Source: an uncultured Clostridia bacterium (GTDB lineage Bacteria > Bacillota > Clostridia > Christensenellales > Aristaeellaceae). From it: a DNA stretch of 41,226 nucleotides. A program made the position numbers and the translations under genes. Below, one piece after another: positions 8,244-16,234 of this stretch (its first letter is position 1; the number at the start of each line of letters is the position of its first letter). The stretch spans positions 1 to 41,226 of the forward strand of contig CALVKT010000044.1 of the NCBI GenBank assembly GCA_944333055.1, read 5' to 3'. The notes beneath the pieces were generated by a model. The model did no database searches. It had not been told where the DNA came from and saw nothing but the letters and a program-made list of their open reading frames with translations.

Positions 8244-8272
8244 TTGAGGCGCGGGGGAAAATATGATATAAT
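8244..8272 (+). promoter_or_regulatory. Promoter for the GT-C operon
   Basis: TTGAGG (8244-8249), a 17-nt spacer and TATAAT (8267-8272) lie 31 nt before the ATG at 8304. Confidence 0.68.
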
Positions 8273-8303
8273 CAGAGCAGCGATTGAAAAAAGGAGCATC
8301 AGG

Positions 8304-9728
8304 ATGGAGAAACACGGAAGACTGCGCAGCGCGCTGATCCTGGTCGGCCTGACGCTGGCACTCTTTGCGGCGCAGGCGCTGATGATGGCCGGCACGCTTT
8401 CCCATATGGCCGGCGCGGGAGAGGCGCTGGCGCTCTCGGCGCTCTTTGCGCTCGTCTACGGCGGCGCAATGGCGGCGTTCGTGCATCTGGAGCGGCCCAC
8501 GCACGGCACGCTGCTGCTGGCCGGCGTGATGGCGGCGATGGCCATGCTCGCGCGCGTGAACATGCTCGACTACGTGACGGCGGATTACGACTCATTTTTG
8601 AGCGGCTGGCTGGATATCTTCCGCGAGGGCGGCTTTGCGATGCTGGCGGAGAACGTGGGCGATTACAACCTGATCTACCAGTACATCCTGCTGGGGCTGA
8701 GTAAGGTGCCGCTCTACGGGCTCTACACGATCAAGTGGGTGTCCGTGGCGTTTGACTATGCGCTGGCGCTGGTGATGATGCGCGCGGCGGGCCGCTTCGC
8801 CGGGGAGCGGGCGAAGGTGCCGGTGTTTTTGCTGGTGCTGCTGCTGCCCACGGTGCTGCTGGACGGCGCCTGTTGGAGCCAGTGCGACGCCATCTACGTG
8901 TTCTTCATCGTGCTGAGCCTGTACCTGCTGGCGACGGACAGGCCGGGGCGCTCGGCGGCGTCGCTGGCCGTCGCCTTTGCCTTCAAGCTCCAGACGATCT
9001 TCTTCTTCCCCGTCGTGCTGCTGGGACTCATCCACAGGCGCTACAAGCTGCGCGACGCGCTCGTGTTCTTCGCGGTCTATCTGCTCACGCTGGCGCCCGC
9101 GCTCATCGCGGGCAAGCCGCTCACGGAGGCGCTGGCCGTCTACGCCAATCAGTCGATGGGCCAGTATTACGACCGGCTGACGTACAACGCGCCCAACCTC
9201 TACCTCTTCTTCCCGATGCTGGAATTCGCCAGCACGCAGGAGTTCTCCTGGATGCGCTACATCGAGGGCATCGACGCAAAGGGGCAAAATGCCTATCTGA
9301 ATGCCGACCTCATGCCCGATCTGCAAAACGCGGCGCTCTACGCCTGCATCGTGTTGACGCTGCTGGTGGTGGTCTACTGGCTGGTCCATTACAGGGAGGT
9401 GACGCCGGACATGACGCTCGCCTTCGCGCTGTTCTTTGCGATCTTCCTGCCGTTTGTCATGCCCAAGATCCACGAGCGCTATTTCTATCTGGCGGACATG
9501 CTCTCCATCCTCTACGCGGCCGGGCGTGCGGACAGGCGCTTTGTGCCGCTGCTGGTGGTCGGCGCGTCGCTGATGAGCTACGTGCCCTACCTGATGCGCC
9601 AGCGGCCGATCGATGCGCGCGTGCTGTCGCTGATGATGCTCGCGGCGCTGCTGCTCGTGGGCCGCGATCTGCTCGTGCGCATGCGTGAAAACCGCGCGGC
9701 GCTCGCGAAGGGAGGCGAGGCGGCGTGA
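8304..9728 (+). CDS. GT-C family membrane glycosyltransferase, Gpi18/PIG-V-like mannosyltransferase
   Basis: This 474-residue protein has ten or more membrane helices and the layout of GT-C enzymes that use polyprenyl-phosphate sugars on the outer face of the membrane. The first large loop carries TADYDSFLSGW (Asp94, Asp96), the expected catalytic acidic pair, followed by REGG and GDYNLIYQY. Further signatures are GACWSQCDAIY (191-197) and MPKIHERYFYLADMLS (387-402), typical of bacterial Gpi18-like proteins. The ATG at 8304 has AAAGGAG upstream. Its stop overlaps the GTG start of a paralog that has lost these motifs. Substrate and acceptor are unknown; a cell-wall or lipid glycan is the natural guess. 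Confidence 0.78.
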   Translation: MEKHGRLRSALILVGLTLALFAAQALMMAGTLSHMAGAGEALALSALFALVYGGAMAAFVHLERPTHGTLLLAGVMAAMAMLARVNMLDYVTADYDSFLSGWLDIFREGGFAMLAENVGDYNLIYQYILLGLSKVPLYGLYTIKWVSVAFDYALALVMMRAAGRFAGERAKVPVFLLVLLLPTVLLDGACWSQCDAIYVFFIVLSLYLLATDRPGRSAASLAVAFAFKLQTIFFFPVVLLGLIHRRYKLRDALVFFAVYLLTLAPALIAGKPLTEALAVYANQSMGQYYDRLTYNAPNLYLFFPMLEFASTQEFSWMRYIEGIDAKGQNAYLNADLMPDLQNAALYACIVLTLLVVVYWLVHYREVTPDMTLAFALFFAIFLPFVMPKIHERYFYLADMLSILYAAGRADRRFVPLLVVGASLMSYVPYLMRQRPIDARVLSLMMLAALLLVGRDLLVRMRENRAALAKGGEAA

Positions 9729-11167
9729 GCGAACGGTGCAAACGGGCGCTTCGTGCGCTGGAAGGCTTTGCCCAAAGACGCCGCCTGCCGCTGGGCGCCC
9801 TGCTGGCCCTGCTGCTCGCCGGCGCGTTGGCGCTGCACAATGTCTCCGGCGGCCCGCTGGGCAACCTCAACGACATCGGCGGCTGGAACAACCGGCTGCT
9901 GTTCATCGTGATGGCGGCGGCGGTGCATCTGGGCCTGCTGCTGTCGTCCATGTGCCTCTTCCGCGTGAGCCCGGCGCGCACGGCGCTGCGCATGGGCCTG
10001 CTGACGGCGGGCATGTACATCCTGCTGCTGCCCATCAATCAGAAGACGTACGCGTTTACGCAGTGGACGCTGCCCGCCATCCGCGCGATGGAAGCGGGCG
10101 GCCTTGCCGCAGGCCTGCAGGCCAGCACGCCCTTCTCCGCCCCGGCGCTGACGCTGCTCTACGCGATCACGCGCGGGCCGGTCTACCCGATGTACACGGT
10201 CAAGCTGCTGTGCATCGGCTGCATGCTGGCGCTCTCGATGCTGCTCGTGCGCGCGGCGGACAGGCGCGGCCTCGGCCTGCGCGCGGATGCGCTGCTGGCG
10301 CTGTGCATGATTCTGCCGCAGGGCTTCATGAACGCCGCGTGCAGCGCGCTCATGGAGCTGCCCGCGCTGGCGCTGCTGGCCGTCTCGCTGACGCTGCTGC
10401 TGGACTGCGGGAAGCCGCACGCGTTGGGCGGCGCGCTGTGCTACGGCGCGGCGTGCGCGCTCAGCGGCGTCTGCCTGTACGCGCTGCCGGTGTATATCTG
10501 CATCGCGCGGCGCGGCGGGATGAAGGCGCGCGATGGGGCGGCGGCGCTGGCCGTGATGCTCATCGCCTGCCTGCCGGCAGCCGCCGGCGGCGCGCCGCTG
10601 GGCGAGACGGCGCTCAGCCTGCTGCGCGCGAACCTCGGCACGCCGACGTATGCGGCGGGTGCGCCGAACATGATGAGCCTGATTCCGCGCGCGCAGATGG
10701 AGGAGATACCGCAGTACGCGTCGGCGCTGCGCCATCTGAGCGCACTGGACGCGCAGACGAACGCGCAGAAGTACTACACGCAGCAGCACGCTGAGATCGT
10801 AATGCGCGGCATCACGCTGGCCGGTCTGGCGCTGTACGTGGGCCTGTGCGCGCTCCTTTCGCGCGCGAAGGACAAGCCTGCGCTGCACCGGGCGATGGCG
10901 CTCGCGCTGGGCGCGCTGATCGTCTGCCCGAACGCCACGTCGGCGGCGTGGCTGGCGCTGGATCTGCTGTGCCTGTACGCGGTTTTGAGCGCGCCCGGAC
11001 TGCGCCTGCCCGCGTGCCTCGTGCTCTTTGCGACGATGGCGTCCGGCGCCTATCCGATGACGGAGGAGGTCATGCTGCCCATGGCCTGGGCGTTCATTCT
11101 GTGCCTGCTGGCGCTGTGCGTGCTGCTGGATGTCATGCCGACGAAGAAAGAGGCAAGTCATGTGTGA
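9725..11167 (+). CDS. GT-C-like multi-membrane protein, paralog lacking catalytic motifs
   Basis: This 480-residue membrane protein aligns with the preceding gene over the central region: REGG against MEAGG, and VPLYGLYTIKWVS against GPVYPMYTVKLLC. The acidic motif DYDSF becomes TYAFT (108-112), the WSQCD block becomes a plain NAACSALME, and the KIHERYFY block is missing. It therefore looks like a non-catalytic partner or a paralog with a new role. It starts at GTG 9725, overlapping the previous stop as GTGA, so the two are probably made in fixed ratio. The paralogy is my reading of the sequence; the function is unknown. The DUF1934 gene overlaps its 3' end. Confidence 0.6.
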   Translation: MSERCKRALRALEGFAQRRRLPLGALLALLLAGALALHNVSGGPLGNLNDIGGWNNRLLFIVMAAAVHLGLLLSSMCLFRVSPARTALRMGLLTAGMYILLLPINQKTYAFTQWTLPAIRAMEAGGLAAGLQASTPFSAPALTLLYAITRGPVYPMYTVKLLCIGCMLALSMLLVRAADRRGLGLRADALLALCMILPQGFMNAACSALMELPALALLAVSLTLLLDCGKPHALGGALCYGAACALSGVCLYALPVYICIARRGGMKARDGAAALAVMLIACLPAAAGGAPLGETALSLLRANLGTPTYAAGAPNMMSLIPRAQMEEIPQYASALRHLSALDAQTNAQKYYTQQHAEIVMRGITLAGLALYVGLCALLSRAKDKPALHRAMALALGALIVCPNATSAAWLALDLLCLYAVLSAPGLRLPACLVLFATMASGAYPMTEEVMLPMAWAFILCLLALCVLLDVMPTKKEASHV

Positions 11168-11597
11168 AGAGAAGAAGGCGCGCATCCGCATCGTCTCCCG
11201 CCTGCGGGAGCCGGACGGCGGCGTGCAGGAGATCAAGCACGCACGGCCCGGCCTGCTGCGCCGCACGGACGGCGAGATCATGCTGGAGTACGAGGATGTG
11301 CAGGAGGAAGACCGCGCGCGCGTCACGCTGTCGATGGCGCCGGGGCGCACGGCGGCGGAAAACCGCGCGCACATGCGGCGCTGCGGCATGGTGTCCAGCG
11401 CGCTGACGTTCCTGCCGGGCGAGAAGATCGCCTCGGTCTATGTGACGGTCTACGGTGAGATCCCCGTGGCGGTGGACACGCGCAGCGTGGCGATCCGCGA
11501 GACGGCGTGCGGCGGCGAGCTCGCGCTCGACTACGACGTCTACATGGGCGGCGAGCGCACGTCGCGCGCGCGGCTGGAGGTCACATGGCGCGTGTGA
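11160..11597 (+). CDS. DUF1934 (YwiB-like) beta-barrel protein
   Basis: The 145-residue protein has the pattern of the YwiB/DUF1934 family: an N-terminal strand KARIRIVSRL, a LRRTDGEIMLEYEDV stretch, a central Arg-Cys-Gly turn, and a C-terminal CGGELALDYDVYM followed by a strand ending the barrel. Members are small lipocalin-like proteins of Firmicutes with no known activity. The ATG at 11160 lies within the 3' end of the GT-C-like gene (8-nt overlap), and the next gene starts 13 nt before its stop. The family call is moderately sure; no function can be given. Confidence 0.68.
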   Translation: MCEEKKARIRIVSRLREPDGGVQEIKHARPGLLRRTDGEIMLEYEDVQEEDRARVTLSMAPGRTAAENRAHMRRCGMVSSALTFLPGEKIASVYVTVYGEIPVAVDTRSVAIRETACGGELALDYDVYMGGERTSRARLEVTWRV

Positions 11598-12166
11598 TGG
11601 CGCTGGCGCTGCGCGACCGGGCGCGTGCGGCGATGCTCGGCGCGGGCGCGCGCGGCTTCGTGCGCTTTTTGCCGGACGGCCCTGCGCTGCTGGTGACGGA
11701 CGCATGCCGCCGCTGCGAGGGCGGCGCACAGGCGCTTGAAGCGGCGTTTGAGGCAGCCGGCTTTCGCTGTCAGGCGCGCGGCGAACTCATCGAGTTGACG
11801 CCGAAGGACGCGCTGCTGACGGACGTGGCTGCGCCGCAGGCCGTCGAAATCGACTGGGGCAGCCCGCTGCACCCGGCGCAGGCGCTGGCCCGGCGCTGGA
11901 TGCGGACGCCGCGCCGGCCGCTGACGGCTGCCGGGCGGCAGCTCGTGATCGACGCGCTGCGCCTGACGTGGCTGCCGCAGGAGCGGTTGCTGGCGGCGCT
12001 GGACGCGCTGTGCGCGCGCGCGGCGGTGATGCTGCGAAGCGGCGACCGAAGCGGCATGCACGAGGCGGGCGCGATACTGGCACAATGGTGCGAACAGACT
12101 GAGGGAGGTGCGGCGCATGAAGCTGGAATGGATCGGACACGCGTGTTTTCGCCTGACGGCGAATGA
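11585..12166 (+). CDS. Conserved-looking protein of unknown function
   Basis: I do not recognise this 193-residue protein. The N-terminal half is alpha/beta with the segment ARGFVRFLPDGPALLVTDAC and two nearby cysteines (in ACRRCEGG). The C-terminal half is helical and Leu/Ala-rich, with WLPQERLLAALDALCARA. There is no signal peptide or membrane segment, so it is probably cytosolic. It overlaps DUF1934 by 13 nt at the 5' end and the MBL-fold gene by 50 nt at the 3' end, which ties it to both by translation. Codon use is like its neighbours. It is a real gene by position and coding pattern, but a purely lineage-specific one as far as I can tell. Confidence 0.62.
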   Translation: MARVMALALRDRARAAMLGAGARGFVRFLPDGPALLVTDACRRCEGGAQALEAAFEAAGFRCQARGELIELTPKDALLTDVAAPQAVEIDWGSPLHPAQALARRWMRTPRRPLTAAGRQLVIDALRLTWLPQERLLAALDALCARAAVMLRSGDRSGMHEAGAILAQWCEQTEGGAAHEAGMDRTRVFSPDGE

Positions 12167-12761
12167 CGGCACGGTGGTGATCACGGACCCGTATGACGAG
12201 AGCGTGGGGATCGACATGGTGCCGCTTGAGGCGGACTTGATCACGATGAGCCACGAACACCACGACCACAACGAGACGCGCATGATCCTCGGTGCGCCCG
12301 TCATCGCGCGCGGCGTGGAGGCCGCGCAGGCGGGCGGCGTGCGCACGCGCGCCGTCGCGTCCTATCACGATGCGGCGCGGGGCGCGAAGCGCGGGCCGAA
12401 CGCCATCCGCATCTTCGAAGTGGACGGGCTCACGGTCGTGCACATGGGCGATCAGGGCTGCATGCCGGACGAAGCCGCGCTGGCGGCCATTGCCGGTGCG
12501 GACGTGATGATGATCCCGGTGGGCGGCACGTACACGGTGGATGCGCAGGAGGCGAAGGCGATCATCGATCGCGCCCGTCCGCGCTGCGTGATCCCGATGC
12601 ACGTGAAGACGCGCCGCTGTCCCTACCCGATTGCGCCGGTGAACGCGTTCCTCGATGCGATGGGCGCGCAGGGCGCGCGTCCCGTGCGCGAGGCGGCGTG
12701 GACGGCGGCGGGCGGCCCGCAGGGCGTGCTGCTGATGGCGCCGCAGGCCGACGCGCTGTAA
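12117..12761 (+). CDS. MBL-fold metal-dependent hydrolase, UlaG-like
   Basis: The 214-residue protein begins MKLEWIGHACFRL, typical of the UlaG/YtkL branch of metallo-beta-lactamase-fold hydrolases. It has the metal motif SHEHHDHN, the third ligand region ASYHD, a bridging Asp in VHMGDQG, and the final His in VIPMHVKT. Members cleave lactones or phosphodiesters, and many are uncharacterised. I place the start at 12117 because GGGAGG lies 8 nt upstream; a nearby in-frame codon at 12108 is less likely. The first 50 nt overlap the previous gene. Six nucleotides after the stop begins structured repeat copy A. The fold is certain; the substrate is unknown. Confidence 0.87.
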   Translation: MKLEWIGHACFRLTANDGTVVITDPYDESVGIDMVPLEADLITMSHEHHDHNETRMILGAPVIARGVEAAQAGGVRTRAVASYHDAARGAKRGPNAIRIFEVDGLTVVHMGDQGCMPDEAALAAIAGADVMMIPVGGTYTVDAQEAKAIIDRARPRCVIPMHVKTRRCPYPIAPVNAFLDAMGAQGARPVREAAWTAAGGPQGVLLMAPQADAL

Positions 12762-12766
12762 ACGGA

Positions 12767-12832
12767 CACGGGGGAACGTTGGGGCTTCGCCCCAAGCCCC
12801 ACTGGGGGGAGATGATCTCCCCCAGACCCCCG
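12767..12832 (+). repeat. Structured intergenic repeat, copy A
   Basis: Starting 6 nt after the MBL stop: GGGGAACG, hairpin TTGGGGC-ttc-GCCCCAA (12779-12795), then CCCC and hairpin CTGGGGGGAGA-tga-TCTCCCCCAG (12802-12825), then ACCCCC. It matches copies B (12998-13085, inverted) and C (41030-41130). Confidence 0.8.
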
Positions 12833-12839
12833 CATCCCC

Positions 12840-12855
12840 ACGGCGCATGCGCCGT
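12840..12855. repeat. 16-bp perfect palindrome, first copy
   Basis: ACGGCGCATGCGCCGT is fully self-complementary. Its 14-bp core CGGCGCATGCGCCG occurs again at 12962-12975. Confidence 0.8.
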
Positions 12856-12907
12856 GGAGCAGATGAGACAGGCCGGCGATACACCGACAGACAACACAAG
12901 CACGCAA

Positions 12908-12947
12908 AACGAGCGAACAGGGTTTTCCTGCTCGCTCGTTGTTTTTT
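12908..12947. terminator. Bidirectional terminator between MBL gene and oppF
   Basis: A long stem AACGAGCGA-A-CAGG pairs with CCTG-C-TCGCTCGTT (12908-12921 with 12927-12940, one mismatch) around GTTTT, followed by six T on the plus strand and TTTT on the minus strand. It serves both converging operons. Confidence 0.88.
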
Positions 12948-12960
12948 CATTTTCCCCATC

Positions 12961-12976
12961 CCGGCGCATGCGCCGG
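12961..12976. repeat. 16-bp perfect palindrome, second copy
   Basis: CCGGCGCATGCGCCGG shares a 14-bp core with the palindrome at 12840-12855; the pair flanks the terminator. Confidence 0.8.
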
Positions 12977-12997
12977 GACATCACATCGCAACGCCGC

Positions 12998-13085
12998 AAG
13001 AGAACGCCGCGAAGCGAAGAGGGGAGTCTGAGGGATGAAATCCCTCAGGCGGGGTTTGGGGCGGCAGCCCCAACGTCCCTCCCCG
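12998..13085 (-). repeat. Structured intergenic repeat, copy B (inverted)
   Basis: Read on the minus strand from the oppF stop: GGGACG, hairpin TTGGGGC-tgcc-GCCCCAA (13056-13073), CCCCGC, hairpin CTGAGGGAT-ttc-ATCCCTCAG (13028-13048), ACTCCCC, then CTTCGCTTCGCGGCG (13005-13019), a 15-mer also present in copy C. Confidence 0.8.
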
Positions 13086-14033
13086 TCACCCGCGCAGCAT
13101 CGCCTTGCAGGCGGCCAGCTCGGAGGGGGAACAGTAGACGAAGTGTTCCGGCTCGACCTCGACCATGGAGGGCTTTTCCACGCTGTAGTCGTGGTCGCGT
13201 TCGGGCACGTAGTCGATGCGCCGGCGCTTGCGCTCGGTGAGCGGGTTCGGTTCGGGGATGGCCGAGAGCAGCGCGCGCGTGTACGGGTGCAGCGGCTTGG
13301 CGTAGAGGTCCTCGCTGCGCGCGATCTCCATCATCTTGCCGTAGTACATGACGCCGATGCGGTCGGAGAAGTACTTGACCACGGAGAGGTTGTGCGCGAT
13401 AAAGAGGATGGTCAGGCCCATCTCGGCCTTCAGGTCGTTGAGCAGGTTGATCACCTGCGCCTGAATGGACACGTCCAGCGCGGAGACCGGCTCGTCGGCG
13501 ATGATGAGCTGCGGATTCACGATCATCGCGCGCGCGATGCCCACGCGCTGGCGCTGACCGCCGGAGAACTCGTGCGGATAGCGGGTGGCGTGCTCCTCGG
13601 TCATGCCGACCTTGGCGAGCATTTGGAGCACGCGCCGGTGAATCTCGGCCTTGTCCTTGATGCCGCGCGTGCGCAGGCCCTCGCCGATGATCTCCTCGAT
13701 CGTCATGCGCGGGTTGAGCGATTCGATCGGGTCCTGGAAGATCATGGCGATATTGTCCGTCAGATAGCGGCGCGTCTGCGGCGTCATGGGGCCGGAGATC
13801 TCGCGCCCGCAGAAGCGAACCTCGCCGGAGGTGGGGTCATACAGGCGGATGATGGTGCGGCCCGTGGTCGTCTTGCCGCAGCCGGACTCGCCGACCAGGC
13901 CGAACGTCTCCGCCCGGCGCACGGTGAAGCTCACGTCGTCCACGGCCTTGACCGTCATGCGCTTGCGGCCCCGGCCCGTCGTGAAATACTGGCACAGGTG
14001 CTTGACCTCCAGCACATTTTCCTGCTCAGGCAT
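13086..14033 (-). CDS. oppF: Oligopeptide ABC transporter ATP-binding protein OppF/DppF
   Basis: This 315-residue ATPase energises peptide import. It has Walker A GESGCGKT (48-55), Q-loop MIFQDPIESLNPR, signature EFSGGQRQRVGIARA, Walker B LIIADEP and switch His in FIAHNLSV, followed by the oligopeptide/nickel C-terminal domain with PLHPYTRALLSAIP and a final FVYCSPSELAAC. Its order after oppD (overlap 8 nt) is standard. It is the last gene of the minus-strand operon and is followed by repeat copy B and a bidirectional terminator. The substrate may be peptides, but opines, nickel or other solutes use the same family. Confidence 0.92.
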   Translation of the reverse strand: MPEQENVLEVKHLCQYFTTGRGRKRMTVKAVDDVSFTVRRAETFGLVGESGCGKTTTGRTIIRLYDPTSGEVRFCGREISGPMTPQTRRYLTDNIAMIFQDPIESLNPRMTIEEIIGEGLRTRGIKDKAEIHRRVLQMLAKVGMTEEHATRYPHEFSGGQRQRVGIARAMIVNPQLIIADEPVSALDVSIQAQVINLLNDLKAEMGLTILFIAHNLSVVKYFSDRIGVMYYGKMMEIARSEDLYAKPLHPYTRALLSAIPEPNPLTERKRRRIDYVPERDHDYSVEKPSMVEVEPEHFVYCSPSELAACKAMLRG

Positions 14034-15072
14034 GCGCGGCTTCCTCCTTCATTCGCTTGATTCTCTCCCGGAGGATCTCCGGCATCTCGACCTTGGGCGC
14101 CTTGGGGTGCAGCAGCCAGGTGGCGGCCCTGTGCGTATCCGAGAGGCTGAAATACGGCGGCTCCTGCTCAAAGTCGATGCGCAGCGCGTACTGGTTGCGC
14201 GCGGCGAAGGCGTCGCCCCTGGGCGGATAGATCATGTTGGGCGGCGTGCCGGGGATGGACATGAGCCGCTCGTGCGTCTGCAGATCGGGCACGGAGGAGA
14301 GCAGCGCCCAGGTGTAGGGATGCGCCGGCTCAAAGAAGATCTCCTCGGCCGTGCCGGTCTCCACGATGCGCCCGGCGTACATCACGTTGACGCGGTCGGC
14401 CATGTGCGCGACCACGCCCAGATCGTGCGTGATGAAGATGACCGACAGGTGGCGCTCCTCCTTGATCTGGTTGATCAGGTCGAGGATCTTGGCCTGCACC
14501 GTCACGTCCAGCGCCGTCGTCGGCTCGTCGCAGATGAGGATCTCCGGGTCGCCCGCCAGCGCGATGGCGATGACGATGCGCTGACGCATGCCGCCGGAGA
14601 ACTGGAAGGGATATTGGTTGAACCGCCGCGGCGCATCCGGGATGCCCACGGCCTCCATCAGCGCCAGCGCGCGCGCCTTGGCGTCGTGCTTGTTCATGCG
14701 CTTGCGCAGCACCTCGGTGATCTGATGGCCGACCTTCATGATGGGGTTGAGCGCGGACATGGGATCCTGGAACACGAGGCCGATGCGCCGCCCGCGGATG
14801 CGGTTCATCTCCTCCTCGCCGAGCCTGGTCAGGTCCATGCCGTCGTAAAGCACGCTGCCGCCCTCGATGACGGCGTTGGCCGGCAAAATGCCCATGATGG
14901 CCTTCGTGGAGACGGACTTGCCCGAACCGGACTCGCCGACGATGGCGACGGTCTCGCCGCGCCTGAGGTCAAAGCTGACGCCGCGCACGGCGCGCACCAT
15001 GCCGCCGTAGGCGCGAAAGGAGACGCTCAGGTCCTGCACGCGCAGGATGGTATCGTTGTCATGCAGCGCCAT
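14026..15072 (-). CDS. oppD: Oligopeptide ABC transporter ATP-binding protein OppD/DppD
   Basis: The 348-residue ATPase partner of OppF has Walker A GESGSGKS (46-53), Q-loop LVFQDPMSALNP, signature QFSGGMRQRIVIAIA, Walker B ILICDEP and switch FITHDLGV, then a C-terminal oligopeptide domain with HPYTWALLSSVP. I start at ATG 15072 because GGAGAGG lies 9 nt upstream; the in-frame ATG at 15081 abuts that site too closely. With this start the gene begins 1 nt after the oppC stop. The pair OppD/OppF forms the motor on the cytoplasmic side of OppB/OppC. Confidence 0.92.
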   Translation of the reverse strand: MALHDNDTILRVQDLSVSFRAYGGMVRAVRGVSFDLRRGETVAIVGESGSGKSVSTKAIMGILPANAVIEGGSVLYDGMDLTRLGEEEMNRIRGRRIGLVFQDPMSALNPIMKVGHQITEVLRKRMNKHDAKARALALMEAVGIPDAPRRFNQYPFQFSGGMRQRIVIAIALAGDPEILICDEPTTALDVTVQAKILDLINQIKEERHLSVIFITHDLGVVAHMADRVNVMYAGRIVETGTAEEIFFEPAHPYTWALLSSVPDLQTHERLMSIPGTPPNMIYPPRGDAFAARNQYALRIDFEQEPPYFSLSDTHRAATWLLHPKAPKVEMPEILRERIKRMKEEAAHA

Positions 15073-15073
15073 G

Positions 15074-16234
15074 TTACACATCCTCTCCGCGTCGGGTGGG
15101 GTCCAGCGCGTCGCGCAGGCCGTTGGAAAACAGGTTGAAGGCGATCATCAGCACCGAGATGAGCACGGCCGGGAAGAGCGTCTGCGTCGGGTATTGCAGC
15201 AGCACGTCCTGGCCGACGGACAGCAGCGTGCCGATGGACGGTTCCGGCGGTTTGATGCCCAGGCCGATGTAGGCGAGGAAGGACTCCGAGAAGATCGCGC
15301 CGGGGATGGCGATCATCGAGCGGGTGATCAGCGGGCCGATCGTGTTGGGCAGGATGTGGCGGAAGATGAGCTTCCTGTCCGGCGTGCCCAGCGTGCGCGC
15401 GGCGAGCACGTACTCACGCCCCTTGAAGCGGTAGAACTGCGCGCGCGTGAGGCGGGCCGTGCCGATCCAGCCGGTGACGGTCAGCGCGAGGATGATGGAG
15501 AACATGCCCGAACCGAACAGGATCATGAACAGGATCGTCACGACGATGTAGGGCAGGCCGTCGAGCACTTCCGCAAAGTGCGTCATGACCATGTCCACCT
15601 TGCCGCCGTAATAGCCGGCGATGGAGCCGTATATGACGCCGATGATCAGGTTGGTCAGCACGGAGATGAAGGCGATGAGCAGCGAGACGCGCGTGCCGCG
15701 GAACAGGCGCGTCATGATGTCGCGTCCGAGATAGTCCGTGCCGAACCAGTGGTATTCGTCGTCGGGCACGCCGCTGTAGGCGTAGGCGTCCACCAGCACA
15801 TCGACCACCGTCACGCCGTTGACGTCGTATTCGTTCAAAATCTCCAGCACGCAGCCCTCCGGGAAGCGCCTGGGGTTCTCCAGCGAGCTCTTCTTGCGGT
15901 TGGTGAGCACCTGCGTGCCGTCGCAGATGCCCAAGTTCTCCAGCACCGGGATCTTGGGCGGCAGGTTCTTCGCCTTGACGTTCTGCTGGGTGTAGGAATA
16001 GCCCGTGATCTCAGGCACGATCAGCGCCAGAAGGATGATGGCGATGATGATGTACAGGGAGATCATGGACAGGCGGCTCTTGCGCAGGCGGTTGAACGCG
16101 TCGCGATAAAAGCCGACGGGCTCCGTCTTGAACGCCTCGTCCTGCGCGGAGGCCGCGCCGACCGGCTCAAAGAGCGCGTCGGGCAGGTTGGCGAGCGACT
16201 CGGGGAGCGGCCGGCCCTTTTCGATGATCATCAT
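15074..16234 (-). CDS. oppC: Oligopeptide ABC transporter permease OppC/DppC with enlarged external loop
   Basis: This 386-residue permease has an N-terminal cytosolic arm, a first membrane helix (about 56-78), a long extracytoplasmic insert of about 90 residues (about 80-170), and then the five-helix BPD_transp_1 core with the EAA-like coupling loop YVLAARTLGTPDRKLIFRHI. The motif HWFGTDYLGRDIMTRLF before the core is classic for OppC. The insert, containing EILNEYDVNGVTVVDV, is longer than in well-known OppC proteins and may touch the binding protein. The ATG overlaps the oppB stop (ATGA). The start is MM; either Met is possible. Confidence 0.9.
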   Translation of the reverse strand: MMIIEKGRPLPESLANLPDALFEPVGAASAQDEAFKTEPVGFYRDAFNRLRKSRLSMISLYIIIAIILLALIVPEITGYSYTQQNVKAKNLPPKIPVLENLGICDGTQVLTNRKKSSLENPRRFPEGCVLEILNEYDVNGVTVVDVLVDAYAYSGVPDDEYHWFGTDYLGRDIMTRLFRGTRVSLLIAFISVLTNLIIGVIYGSIAGYYGGKVDMVMTHFAEVLDGLPYIVVTILFMILFGSGMFSIILALTVTGWIGTARLTRAQFYRFKGREYVLAARTLGTPDRKLIFRHILPNTIGPLITRSMIAIPGAIFSESFLAYIGLGIKPPEPSIGTLLSVGQDVLLQYPTQTLFPAVLISVLMIAFNLFSNGLRDALDPTRRGEDV

